DNA of 64,000 bases, from positions 33,085-97,084 of the forward strand of contig CAMLKK010000008.1 in the NCBI GenBank assembly GCA_946480715.1, written 5' to 3'. Of this stretch, positions 51,301 to 58,864 are shown piece by piece. This stretch comes from an uncultured Bacteriovorax sp. (lineage in GTDB: Bacteria > Bdellovibrionota > Bacteriovoracia > Bacteriovoracales > Bacteriovoracaceae). The position numbers were made by a program, and so were the translations under genes. The notes under the pieces were generated by a model. It saw only the letters and a list, made by a program, of their open reading frames with translations, was not told the DNA's origin and searched no databases. How positions within the stretch are numbered: position 1 is the first letter of the stretch; each line of letters starts with the position of its first letter.

Positions 51301-51486
51301 GCCTTCCATCAAAAATTAGTTGATGACCTTTCTCGATTTGAAATTGATTGCCTCAAAATTGAAAATGGCTTCGGATTCTTCAAAGGATCAATTCCAAATT
51401 CAATGGCAAAGATGTTTGTTCATAAAGGCAATCACTATATCGTTTGCCCAAGCTACGATGCTATGAAGGAGTATTTAAACGCATGA
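48391..51486 (+). CDS. Three-domain fusion: class-III aminotransferase, GNAT, inactive aminotransferase-like domain
   Basis: A 1031-residue protein. Residues ~1-465 are a PLP aminotransferase of class III, like L-lysine 6-aminotransferase: SGAEANETAL (130), GSFHGRM, HDEVQTGF (Asp290) and the PLP-lysine in CAKKAQLG (Lys327). Residues ~520-700 are a GNAT acetyltransferase (MLDVTIHPTLQGTGIGRNLKYAL). Residues ~740-1031 have the aminotransferase outline again (SGQSECVDKL, NHYFGNGSMLARS), but Asp is Asn (IYNETAGQ) and the Lys position reads YFSGQSGIAY, so this copy should not bind PLP covalently. No such three-part enzyme is known to me. It ends with ATGA overlap into the C45 gene. Confidence 0.82.
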   Translation: MKERTSMKLPLINALDSDHGNVVLKKYYENKMIPAEKKTYLTKLKDSVGPYMGIEADDGSTHYLQDAASQIATLGHGFNSSIFFGTSEFLESWTNDSSTKEFKDMRLAFMNFFKRKLGWKKTYMTFVHSGAEANETALGYCYRKRINPEANKVLAFEGSFHGRMMVTLAATWNKSKREPFEWKNYLAEYVKYPELEDSNINVLFPTKWRETWNEAALKDFVIPTEWSNDPMVKKEVESLLSVRSQLLSKKIFAILVEPMQCEGGDCYSSDRFHTALLMMARTFKVPVIHDEVQTGFHLGREFFWHRQLNMKGLNGEQLNPDYVVCAKKAQLGIVLSHSETKNIFKGEELSVASAFRGYAHAISLDQCQSKIHELEKQVIPRLNDLLKKHSQFVRRPRTNGLAFAFDVIDPSFLNKFVDLRFKHGLLYYPAGSQTLRFRLNTAYGTKDLDFLFDRLDAICRELFLNETTELPKFVETEANSPAEHYDWHQLLIQTKLDRAQGKKVDPKKVKDRINALITTGAEVELIEINAGNFLEFRQDIINLQREVYEPARQTDIEKFEHTVLDKNSLCYGLINADKKLVGIAFAGPLKLYPLERGVRNDPHYNDSDSLYMLDVTIHPTLQGTGIGRNLKYALSIMASVKGTKRIQGRNRDRLAGAMININLSLGAIEQNYISEDYPDFENYRDVFYYTSRADWKKPTVHLGHGTTVPLSLQSLDHDYIDQQLPYLINKVCLSNFVSVPFLAGVKDFLSVLPAHLRHGYTTSGQSECVDKLAKTIWVKSPQEIKDKHINKMLTFKNHYFGNGSMLARSLSIETDPYFQVTRLENPTENNYETVLKSVETELKKKEHLAVWIEPLLQKTMEKVPYEFLRGLKKLCEQNGVALIYNETAGQMFRYSSKAFMAGSFDEIAPDAGMVYFSGQSGIAYASDKYFLEQPLMMISTWDGDEYHFLSYYHAFKNVMKNQEDYMKTAKAFHQKLVDDLSRFEIDCLKIENGFGFFKGSIPNSMAKMFVHKGNHYIVCPSYDAMKEYLNA

Positions 51487-52583
51487 GTACTAACTGTATG
51501 TTCCCGCTGATTGAATATGAAAAAGGAAAATCTCCACGCCAATGGGGACAAATGCATGGTGAATCTTATCGAGAGGCGATTAAAGAGCTTTTTGAAATCA
51601 GAAAAACTTTAATGCTGGCCAAGAATCCGACGCTTGCAAGAAAACTCGATGATCTTGCCCGCGAACAATACGATCACTCCTATAAATTTGCTCCTGATAT
51701 TGCTGCAGAATTAGAAGGAATCGCTGAAGGTGCCGCCATTTCTTTAACTGATATTGTTATTCTCAATAACTATACAGATTTCAGAGATATCATTTTGCCA
51801 GATGAAGGTTGTTCGAGCGTACACATTCAAACTCCTGATCGTGTTCTTGCTGGACAAACATGGGATATGCACCGCTCGGCAAAGAACTACATGTGTCTCT
51901 TGCATGTTCCACCCGCCATTGACCACGCTTCTCAACTTGTCCTCACGCTAGTTGGGTGCGTAGGGCTTATGGGTGTGACGACAAAAAACACACTCATTGG
52001 AGTAAACAACATCAATACCATTAATGCCAAGACAGGATTAATTTGGCCATTATTAGTACGACGAATCCTCGATCAAAAAAATTTAGCAGATATGCGTTCC
52101 GTTCTTATGAACGCGCCGGTCACCTCAGGCCATAATTATCTGATCAGTTCCCCAGAGGGCGGTGAGCATTTGGAAATCAGCCCATCTGTTGCAGAAAAAG
52201 TTGGAGTACTCGCTAAAGGACAAGTTGGTGGTATTTTCCATACAAATCATTGTTTGGGTTCGGAAATTCAAAAACTGGAAGACAAAACATCTATAAGCTC
52301 AACGACATTCAGCAGATGGGCGCTGCTTTCAAAGAAAACTCACAAAGTGCGCGATTTTGAAGATTTTAAAAATTTACTGAGCGATCACGACGAGTACCCT
52401 AGATCGATTTGTTCACACTATGAAACAGGCGTACAGGATCCTTCATTTACTTGTGGCGGAGGGATCAGCGATCTAACTGCCGGTCGACATATATTCTGGC
52501 GAGGATGCGCGGCCCACGATCAAGATTATAAAGAATATGAATTCCAGGTTGAAGGCGAAGAATTTAAACTGATCAAACCATAA
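51483..52583 (+). CDS. C45-family self-processing acyltransferase/hydrolase
   Basis: A 366-residue protein of the C45 family, related to isopenicillin N acyltransferase and other Ntn hydrolases. The chain is made as a precursor and cuts itself before Cys110 (PDEGCSSV), which becomes the N-terminal nucleophile; the ~109-residue pro-part is similar in length to that of the penicillin enzyme. Other typical segments are ELEGIAEGA, NNYTDF and AGQTWDMH. Enzymes of this family make or break amide bonds of acylated amino compounds. No signal peptide. The start overlaps the fusion-gene stop (ATGA), so translation is coupled. Confidence 0.87.
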   Translation: MSTNCMFPLIEYEKGKSPRQWGQMHGESYREAIKELFEIRKTLMLAKNPTLARKLDDLAREQYDHSYKFAPDIAAELEGIAEGAAISLTDIVILNNYTDFRDIILPDEGCSSVHIQTPDRVLAGQTWDMHRSAKNYMCLLHVPPAIDHASQLVLTLVGCVGLMGVTTKNTLIGVNNINTINAKTGLIWPLLVRRILDQKNLADMRSVLMNAPVTSGHNYLISSPEGGEHLEISPSVAEKVGVLAKGQVGGIFHTNHCLGSEIQKLEDKTSISSTTFSRWALLSKKTHKVRDFEDFKNLLSDHDEYPRSICSHYETGVQDPSFTCGGGISDLTAGRHIFWRGCAAHDQDYKEYEFQVEGEEFKLIKP

Positions 52584-52593
52584 AGAGTTTCAC

Positions 52594-53784
52594 ATGAATG
52601 AATTGCCATATTATGTATCGTGGAGCAAACAGCATAATGCCACGACATTCAAGATCGCAGCAGTTGATGGTGTAAAAATAAAAACAGAAGAAGGTCATTC
52701 CCTATTTGATATGACTTCAATTAGCTATCAAGCGCACTTCGGTCACAATCATCCAACGATCATTAAGGCCATAAAAGATCAGCTCGATTCAATTCCCATG
52801 AGTTCTCCAAAGGGAATTTATCCTGGTAAAAATGAATCGACAAAGAAGCTTCTCACTTACATGCAAAAAGAAGATGGAAAAATTTTCTATACAACTGGTG
52901 GAGCTGAGACAGTTGAAAACGCTTTGAAGATCGCTCGCGATTTCACTAAAAAGAAAATGATTCTTGCACGTTCTAATTCTTATCACGGAGCTACTTTAGG
53001 TGCACTAGGTGCAACGGGAGATTGGAGAAATCCAGCTCATATGACACCAGAAAATTGGGTTCTTCGTTTTCCAGAACCAACAGAAGAAAATGCGATCGCC
53101 AAAACGAGAGAGATTATTCTTAAGGCCGGACCACAAAACATCGCTGCTTTTATCATTGAGACCATCACTGGTGGCAACGGCGTCTTTTACGGCGATCAGG
53201 CCTGGTGGGATGGAATCAGTGGCCTCTGTAAAGAATTCAACATTCTGCTTATTATGGATGAAGTTGTTTGTGGTTTTCATCGCACAGGAAAACCATTCGG
53301 ATACATGCACTACAATGTGACTCCTGATATGGTTTGTCTCGCAAAAGGCATTACTGGCGGGATGATTCCTTTCGGTGCGCTTTGGACGAATAAAAAAATT
53401 GCTGAACATTATGAAGAAAATGTTCTTGTTTGTGGGCTCACAAATTATGCGCATCCACTCGGCGTAGCGGCCATGAAAGGTGTTCTCGATATTGTTCACG
53501 ATCAACAATTTTTAAGTAATCTTTCAACTATTGAAAAAGAATTTGCCGCTCATCTTGAATCGTTGAAAAAATTTTCTGTGGTTAAAGGCATTCGCGTAAA
53601 AGGAATGCTCGCTGCTGTTGATATCAATCATCCCGTTGAGTGGAAAAAGTTTTATAAAAAAGGTCTCTATCTTGTGGCCCATGCTAATAGAATCATCCTC
53701 GCTCCACCTCTCATCATAACTAAAAATGAATTAAATGAAGCGATGACTTTAATTGCAGATGTTCTGAAGGAAGAATCGAAATGA
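52594..53784 (+). CDS. Class-III PLP aminotransferase
   Basis: A 396-residue aminotransferase of the class-III (omega-amino acid/beta-alanine-pyruvate) type. FHGHNHP-like HFGHNHP, FYTTGGAETVENALKIAR, SYHGATLGALGATG, IMDEVVCGFHRTG and the PLP-lysine LAKGITGG are intact, so unlike the third domain of the preceding fusion this is a working enzyme. The substrate is unknown; it could be an omega-amino acid. It overlaps the CoA-transferase A subunit gene by 4 bases. Confidence 0.9.
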   Translation: MNELPYYVSWSKQHNATTFKIAAVDGVKIKTEEGHSLFDMTSISYQAHFGHNHPTIIKAIKDQLDSIPMSSPKGIYPGKNESTKKLLTYMQKEDGKIFYTTGGAETVENALKIARDFTKKKMILARSNSYHGATLGALGATGDWRNPAHMTPENWVLRFPEPTEENAIAKTREIILKAGPQNIAAFIIETITGGNGVFYGDQAWWDGISGLCKEFNILLIMDEVVCGFHRTGKPFGYMHYNVTPDMVCLAKGITGGMIPFGALWTNKKIAEHYEENVLVCGLTNYAHPLGVAAMKGVLDIVHDQQFLSNLSTIEKEFAAHLESLKKFSVVKGIRVKGMLAAVDINHPVEWKKFYKKGLYLVAHANRIILAPPLIITKNELNEAMTLIADVLKEESK

Positions 53785-54494
53785 AATTTGATCAAAAAAA
53801 ATATCCCAAAGTTTTCGCTGATGCGCATAGTGCGCTTCAAGGTATCGAATCAGGCATGACTCTCATGAGCGGTGGTTTTGGATTATGTGGTATTGCTGAA
53901 AACTGTATCGATGCTCTCACTACAATTGATGTAAAAAATTTAACTGTGATCTCAAACAACATTGGAAACAGTGGACGTGGGCTCGTTAAAATTCTTATTC
54001 AAGATAAAATCAGCAAGGCCTACTGCTCTTACGTCGGTGGAAATCCCGATCTTGAAGTTCGTATGCTGAACAAACAAATTGAAGTCGAACTCGTTCCGCA
54101 AGGAACTTTCTCTGAACGCATTCGTGCAGCAGGAATGGGCATTCGTGCTTTCTACACTCCTACTGGATATGGAACTCTTGTTGCTGAAGGAAAAGAAGTC
54201 AAAAATTTTGATCGTCCTTGTGTACTGGAAACGGCCCTGCATGCTGATTTTGCCATCATCAAAGCTCAAAAAGGCGACACCTACGGAAACCTTTGGTTTA
54301 AAGAAACTGCCAGAAATTTTTCTCCTCTAATGGCGATGGCCGCAAAAATTACTGTCGTTGAAGTTGAAGAACTCGTTGAAGTAGGAGAACTTCCACCGGA
54401 AAATATTCACCTCCCAGGGCTCTTCGTTCAAAGAATTTTCCAGGGAAAAAATTATAAAAATGATATCGAATTTCTTGTTACGGAAGGTGCCTAA
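53781..54494 (+). CDS. scoA: 3-oxoacid CoA-transferase subunit A
   Basis: A 237-residue alpha subunit of a class-I CoA-transferase of the SCOT/AtoD type. The family motif LMSGGFGLCGIAENCIDAL and the segments SNNIGNSGRGL, SYVGGNPDLEVRM and GFYTPTGYGT-like AFYTPTGYGT are present. With subunit B it moves CoA between succinyl-CoA and a 3-oxoacid such as acetoacetate, or another acid. It begins inside the end of the aminotransferase gene and touches subunit B. Confidence 0.94.
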   Translation: MKFDQKKYPKVFADAHSALQGIESGMTLMSGGFGLCGIAENCIDALTTIDVKNLTVISNNIGNSGRGLVKILIQDKISKAYCSYVGGNPDLEVRMLNKQIEVELVPQGTFSERIRAAGMGIRAFYTPTGYGTLVAEGKEVKNFDRPCVLETALHADFAIIKAQKGDTYGNLWFKETARNFSPLMAMAAKITVVEVEELVEVGELPPENIHLPGLFVQRIFQGKNYKNDIEFLVTEGA

Positions 54495-55111
54495 TGAGTT
54501 GGACAAATGAAGAAATGGCCGACGTTGTAATTAGTTTTTTCAAACCCCATACTTCAGTCAATCTAGGAATTGGGATGCCAACTGTAATCGCGCAAAGAAT
54601 GCCAAAAGAAATGAATATTATGATTCATTCTGAAAATGGTGTTCTCGGTGTTAGTGGACGTCCTAAAAAAGATGAAGTTTCTCCAACGTTAATTAACGCT
54701 GGCAAGGAAACAATTTCAATAGGTGCTGGAGCAAGTTTCTTTGATAGTTCTCTCTCATTCGGAATGATCAGAGGCGGACATATTGACTATTGTGTTCTTG
54801 GTGGAATGGAAGTCGATGCTGAAAGAAATCTAGCAAACTGGATGGTTCCAGGTAAAAAAGTGACAGGCATGGGTGGTGCTATGGATCTCGTGAATGGATC
54901 CAAGCAGGTCATCATCATGATGAACCACTTCAGTAAAGACGGCGCGGCCAAGCTATTAAAGCGCTGCTCTCTACCACTCACCGGAAAAGATGTCGTTGAC
55001 CTTGTTGTCACAGAATTGGGTGTGTTTAAACCAAATGGCAAAACATTCGAGATCATTAAACTCGCACCAGGTGTAACGCCCGAAGCTTGTAAATTGCAGC
55101 AAGATACCTAA
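54494..55111 (+). CDS. scoB: 3-oxoacid CoA-transferase subunit B
   Basis: A 205-residue beta subunit. The catalytic Glu47 lies in HSENGVLGVSG and forms the glutamyl-CoA intermediate; NLGIGMPTVIAQ and GGHIDYCVLGGMEVD follow. The two subunits overlap by one base. The pairing with aminotransferases and a C45 enzyme suggests that the acid acted on comes from an amino compound degraded or built by this operon. Confidence 0.94.
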   Translation: MSWTNEEMADVVISFFKPHTSVNLGIGMPTVIAQRMPKEMNIMIHSENGVLGVSGRPKKDEVSPTLINAGKETISIGAGASFFDSSLSFGMIRGGHIDYCVLGGMEVDAERNLANWMVPGKKVTGMGGAMDLVNGSKQVIIMMNHFSKDGAAKLLKRCSLPLTGKDVVDLVVTELGVFKPNGKTFEIIKLAPGVTPEACKLQQDT

Positions 55112-55147
55112 GTTTAATTGTCAACAAATGTTAGTTTTATAAGAACG

Positions 55148-55192
55148 CTTCCTTGATATGATTCCCATGAGAAATTACTCATAGCAAGGAAG
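55148..55192 (+). promoter_or_regulatory. 5' hairpin covering the ribosome site of the protease gene
   Basis: CTTCCTTG (55148-55155) is a perfect complement of CAAGGAAG (55185-55192), which holds the Shine-Dalgarno sequence for the ATG at 55198. Inside it ATGAG (55167-55171) pairs with CTCAT (55178-55182). The two stems together would hide the ribosome site. Confidence 0.55.
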
Positions 55193-55197
55193 AACTT

Positions 55198-56034
55198 ATG
55201 AAATTGTATGCCATCCTCGTGCTTGCACTCGCCTCTTTCAATTCACACGCTCTAACAAATTCCGTGTTTGCTGAAAACGAAACTTTTAATTCAGTTGTGA
55301 TGATTAAGTCGGAAGCTCCAGATGCATCTGGGGACACAACACCTGCTTATTGTAATGCTACTTTTATTGCAAAAAATGTCATGGTTACCGCCGCTCACTG
55401 TATGGCACTCGCTCATATTTCTGGTGAAAAATTAGTTGAACTACAAACCGGATATTATAAATATGTCACAAGACCAGACGGTCAACGAGTTCGTATTGGT
55501 TATGTTCAAAAAAATAAATTCAGCAAACACGTAAACATCGAACTCCCTCAATCTCTAAAAGATAAATTCGCTAGACAGGGTCAACGTGCACGCATTGAAC
55601 CATCTGAAGATTTTGCTCTTGTATGGTGGAATGAAGAAACGCCAGAATTGGCCGATATGAATTTTGCAACTCCTGTTACACAAGCAGAGCACGCACAGGT
55701 CACTCGATCATTATCAAGCTACCCACTTAAAGTTGTATCCATTAATTTTTTAAGCACCATGAGCATGGATACTAAAAGAATGGGTGATCTCAATAGTGTA
55801 AAATGGAGCAACAATCATTTTACTTCTCAATCGACAGTAAGAGTTGAAGAAGGTGATTCAGGCTCACCTGTTTTTATGACAATCAATAATCAGTTAAAAC
55901 TTTTTGCTGTTGTTAAAGGACGTGCAGCAACTGTATTTTCAAATTGGGATGTCTTCCCTGCTGTTTCACCACATATTTGTGAATTGAACAAACGCATGCC
56001 GACAGATATGAAGTTTAATTTTTGTGTTCGTTAA
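55198..56034 (+). CDS. Secreted trypsin-like serine protease
   Basis: A 278-residue S1-family protease with a signal peptide (cleavage near HA|LTNS). The triad is His67 (VTAAHCMA), Asp138 (SEDFALVWW) and Ser221 (EEGDSGSPVF). A short segment before the first strand could be a pro-peptide. Two Cys pairs are possible. Secreted trypsin-like proteases are common in predatory Bdellovibrionota, so a role in digesting prey protein is an inference. It has its own promoter region after the CoA-transferase genes; its mRNA leader can form a hairpin over the ribosome site. Confidence 0.92.
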   Translation: MKLYAILVLALASFNSHALTNSVFAENETFNSVVMIKSEAPDASGDTTPAYCNATFIAKNVMVTAAHCMALAHISGEKLVELQTGYYKYVTRPDGQRVRIGYVQKNKFSKHVNIELPQSLKDKFARQGQRARIEPSEDFALVWWNEETPELADMNFATPVTQAEHAQVTRSLSSYPLKVVSINFLSTMSMDTKRMGDLNSVKWSNNHFTSQSTVRVEEGDSGSPVFMTINNQLKLFAVVKGRAATVFSNWDVFPAVSPHICELNKRMPTDMKFNFCVR

Positions 56035-56071
56035 TTTTGAATTGAATTGATGAGATTTTTTGAGCTGAAAT

Positions 56072-56107
56072 AAAAAAGGGGCCCCCTGCAAAAGGCCCCA
56101 TTTTTTC
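56072..56107 (+). terminator. Intrinsic terminator after protease gene
   Basis: Stem GGGGCC (56078-56083) and GGCCCC (56094-56099) with a C-rich loop, followed by A and six T. The 250-base gap after it holds no other gene that I can support. Confidence 0.9.
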
Positions 56108-56284
56108 TGGCATCCTGCCATCCGTCGAGAACATCCTGTCCCCTACAATTACGATTATAACCGTATTTAAATTTTTTGTTGTAATATTTTTTTGTAGGTA
56201 AAGTTTTCCATCAAACCCCAAAAATTGAGTTATCATAATAGGAGAATTTGAAGCTAATTTCCTTCAAGCGAGCATAGGATCTTT

Positions 56285-56653
56285 ATGTTTAATTGGATTT
56301 TAAACCACTTTAAAGGCGCTAAAACCGCAAGTAATGACTATAAAATACAAAGTTTTACCTTCTTCGTTCCTGCCCCTCCTAAAAGGTCTACAGGTTACCG
56401 TGAAAAACAATTCGATAAACTTTTCTATGAGTTTATCAACCGTGGTTACAAGATTTTGAATTTCACAACTCAGTCTATCTCCGGAGAAAATAACTCGGGA
56501 ATGTGGTTGGTTTTCATTGTTCAGGCTACAAATGCAGAAGCTGAAAAGTTAAATCTGAATGACGAGTTTTCGGCTTCACTCATCTCCAAAGCGAATGTTA
56601 AAGAAGAAATTGAAGGACTCTACTACATTGATGATAAGGCCCAAGAGCTATGA
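56285..56653 (+). CDS. Hypothetical soluble protein
   Basis: A 122-residue protein with an AGGAT ribosome site 5 bases before the ATG. It appears as an alpha/beta fold (SFTFFVPAPPKR, LFYEFINRGYKILNFTTQSI, GMWLVFIVQATN) without signal peptide or known motif. It overlaps the following lipoprotein gene by 4 bases, so they are translated together and probably work together. No family is recognised. Confidence 0.65.
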   Translation: MFNWILNHFKGAKTASNDYKIQSFTFFVPAPPKRSTGYREKQFDKLFYEFINRGYKILNFTTQSISGENNSGMWLVFIVQATNAEAEKLNLNDEFSASLISKANVKEEIEGLYYIDDKAQEL

Positions 56654-57948
56654 CGTTTTTTCGAATTTTAGTTTTCTGCTTAACTCTTCTGGTTTCTTCA
56701 TGCAGTTTTTTTTCGAGTAAAATTGATACACTCGCCGAATCTAAAAGCACTCAACCGATTGATGGACAAACGAAAAAAATTAATTTCTGTTCAGAAAAAA
56801 GTCGTTTGCAGTATCTGACAGAAGATGAAGCGACTCAAAAATTCTATAAACAACTAGAGCCATTGTTTAATAAGAAAATTCCATTTGTTCAAAAGGGCAT
56901 TATGATGGCCCTGCTGGAGCTCAATCGCCGTCCTGATAAACTCTCCCCTTCTTCACGCCTTCAAATTTATATGCGCTTAGAAGGAACTACCCATTACTTT
57001 GACTTTCGTCCGCGTGATCTCGAAGATGATACCAAGAATTCTTATCTCCATGGTTTAAACTCTCTAACGCAAAAATTCCTGGTCCAAACTAAGCTAGCGA
57101 CAATTGCAGATGATCTGGACGCCTCCATTCCACAACAACTTCCAGTCAGTTTAGATTTCGAGCAATTCTTAGCAAAAAACAAATCTTCGCTCTCGCAAAG
57201 TGAACTTATGGCCTCTCGATTTATGAAAGGCGATGAAACGATTACTCGATACGAAACTTTCCATCGTATGAGCTTTAGAAACATTGTTAATAGATTTACC
57301 CCAATACAAATGAAGGCGGACGAATATTCAAATGATAAAAGCCCCCTCATTCCCTTTGAACAGAAAAATGGATCACTTCCCATTAAATGCAATGTTAATC
57401 TCAATCAGGAAGTTTCGTTATCAGATGATATTCTTGGATCTGAAAATAGCCGCATTCATACTATGGGTCTGATCGAAAATGAAAATGTCTTTCTAGCGGT
57501 AAGCTCAGGACTTTTACAGAAACCATTGATCTTCGAAAAAAATTTTATCTTCATGAAAATGCGACCTTTGCCGTTTCCCTCGCCACTATGTGAACTAAGT
57601 GATTCTGAAAGAACAATCGCTTTATTTTCGGCCAAGGGAAGAAGTCCTGCTCAACACTTGAGACATCTCATTGCATACGAAGTTGGTATTGTCAGATCTC
57701 CGGACGAATTAAATGAATTGTTAAAATTTTCTCGTCACTTATTCCTCAATGATCCTGATCGAATTTTGTATGAATCTAAACGAGGAAGAAAAACTCAGCT
57801 CGATTTTTTTTTAGCAATGAAGTTTCCTATTTATCACGCTGAAAGTTTAGGAGATGTTTTCGGAAGCATGTCATATAAACAATCTGGTCAGCGTACGTCA
57901 CTAATCATCGACGATCGTGAACAAACGAGAGTGACTTGTCTGAAATGA
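56650..57948 (+). CDS. Lipoprotein of unknown function
   Basis: A 432-residue protein with a lipoprotein signal (MTFFRILVFCLTLLVSSC, lipobox VSSC at Cys18). The mature chain has a helical N-terminal part (residues ~55-200) and a strand-rich end with KGRSPAQHLRHLIAYEVGIV and DDREQTRVTC. No family or catalytic motif is recognised. It is followed by a ferredoxin gene whose start overlaps its stop (ATGA), an unusual pairing for a lipoprotein. Confidence 0.7.
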   Translation: MTFFRILVFCLTLLVSSCSFFSSKIDTLAESKSTQPIDGQTKKINFCSEKSRLQYLTEDEATQKFYKQLEPLFNKKIPFVQKGIMMALLELNRRPDKLSPSSRLQIYMRLEGTTHYFDFRPRDLEDDTKNSYLHGLNSLTQKFLVQTKLATIADDLDASIPQQLPVSLDFEQFLAKNKSSLSQSELMASRFMKGDETITRYETFHRMSFRNIVNRFTPIQMKADEYSNDKSPLIPFEQKNGSLPIKCNVNLNQEVSLSDDILGSENSRIHTMGLIENENVFLAVSSGLLQKPLIFEKNFIFMKMRPLPFPSPLCELSDSERTIALFSAKGRSPAQHLRHLIAYEVGIVRSPDELNELLKFSRHLFLNDPDRILYESKRGRKTQLDFFLAMKFPIYHAESLGDVFGSMSYKQSGQRTSLIIDDREQTRVTCLK

Positions 57949-58205
57949 AAAAAATTATTGTTTTTGGTTCAGCTAGACAAAAAACGGTAAAAACTATTGA
58001 TGTTTTAGAAAGTGATCTAGACCAGAACCTCATGACTTTCCTGCAAGATCACGGAATACCCGTGGCCTCAAGTTGCAGCGGCGATGGTGTTTGCTTAAAA
58101 TGCAAAGTCACAATCGAATCAAAAATACTTCTCAGTTGTCAGTTAAAAGTGCGTGAATTACTGGCCTCTCAATCGAGTTGTACAGTCACATTTTCTTATT
58201 TGTAG
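57945..58205 (+). CDS. Plant-type [2Fe-2S] ferredoxin
   Basis: An 86-residue ferredoxin. Cluster cysteines are in SSCSGDGVCLKCKV (C-x4-C-x2-C) and a fourth follows after 12 residues (LLSCQ), as in short plant-type and adrenodoxin-like forms, although the last spacing is shorter than the usual ~29. It begins at the ATG of an ATGA overlap with the lipoprotein gene, at 57945; an upstream in-frame start lies inside that gene. It is a cytoplasmic electron carrier whose partner is not clear. Confidence 0.85.
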   Translation: MKKIIVFGSARQKTVKTIDVLESDLDQNLMTFLQDHGIPVASSCSGDGVCLKCKVTIESKILLSCQLKVRELLASQSSCTVTFSYL

Positions 58206-58261
58206 ACAAGATGAAATCACCATTATAGCCTAGTGTGTAAACACTAACATTGGTAAAAAAT

Positions 58262-58864
58262 ATGCGTTATTTGTCGATTGATATTGAAGCTACAGGACTT
58301 GCTGAAAACGACTACATGATCGAATTCGGAATGGTTCCTTTTTGTACTGAAACAAAAAAAATCGAAGACTCACTCGCTCGCAATTTTTATATTAAATGCC
58401 CATCGTTCGAAGAATTGAAACCACGTCTTGATAAATGGGTTATTGAACACAATGAAATGCTTATTCATAAAGCTCATGTGACAGGGCTGCATATGGATAG
58501 CTTCAAAGATGAACTTGAAACTTATCTCATTAGTCGTGAAGTAAAAAATTATTTTAAAAACGATCGCAATGAAAAAATCATTCTCTTTGGTAAATCAATG
58601 AGTGCCATTGATCTACCGTTTCTTACAAGAGATCTTTCGTGGGAATTTATGCGTAAATATTTTCACCACCGTAATCTCGACCTTTCTTCAACGGCAAATA
58701 CATTGATTGATTTAAAATTTATCCCACCAGAATGTTCTTCAGGATCTCACTTGATGAAGTTTCTCAATATGGGAGACGTCAAACATACGGCCTTGGAAGA
58801 CGCTAAAAATACCGCCTTGATGTATCTTAAACTTCTTGAGATGTTCGAAAAGAAAGCAACTTAA
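58262..58864 (+). CDS. DEDDh 3'-5' exonuclease (DnaQ-like)
   Basis: A 200-residue exonuclease of the DnaQ/RNase T superfamily. The acidic residues are in SIDIEATGL (ExoI), AIDLPFL (ExoII) and KHTALEDAKNTAL (ExoIII with the His of the DEDDh type). The middle part contains an insertion with charged helices. It could be a proofreading-type subunit, an oligoribonuclease or an RNA-processing enzyme. The start is the ATG at 58262; the in-frame TTG at 58250 has no ribosome site either. It meets the convergent M23 gene with a 4-base overlap. Confidence 0.88.
   Translation: MRYLSIDIEATGLAENDYMIEFGMVPFCTETKKIEDSLARNFYIKCPSFEELKPRLDKWVIEHNEMLIHKAHVTGLHMDSFKDELETYLISREVKNYFKNDRNEKIILFGKSMSAIDLPFLTRDLSWEFMRKYFHHRNLDLSSTANTLIDLKFIPPECSSGSHLMKFLNMGDVKHTALEDAKNTALMYLKLLEMFEKKAT

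Noticed and set aside
56015..56236. 73-codon minus-strand frame after the protease gene
   Set aside because: It runs through the GGGGCC/GGCCCC terminator, overlaps the protease end and has no ribosome site.
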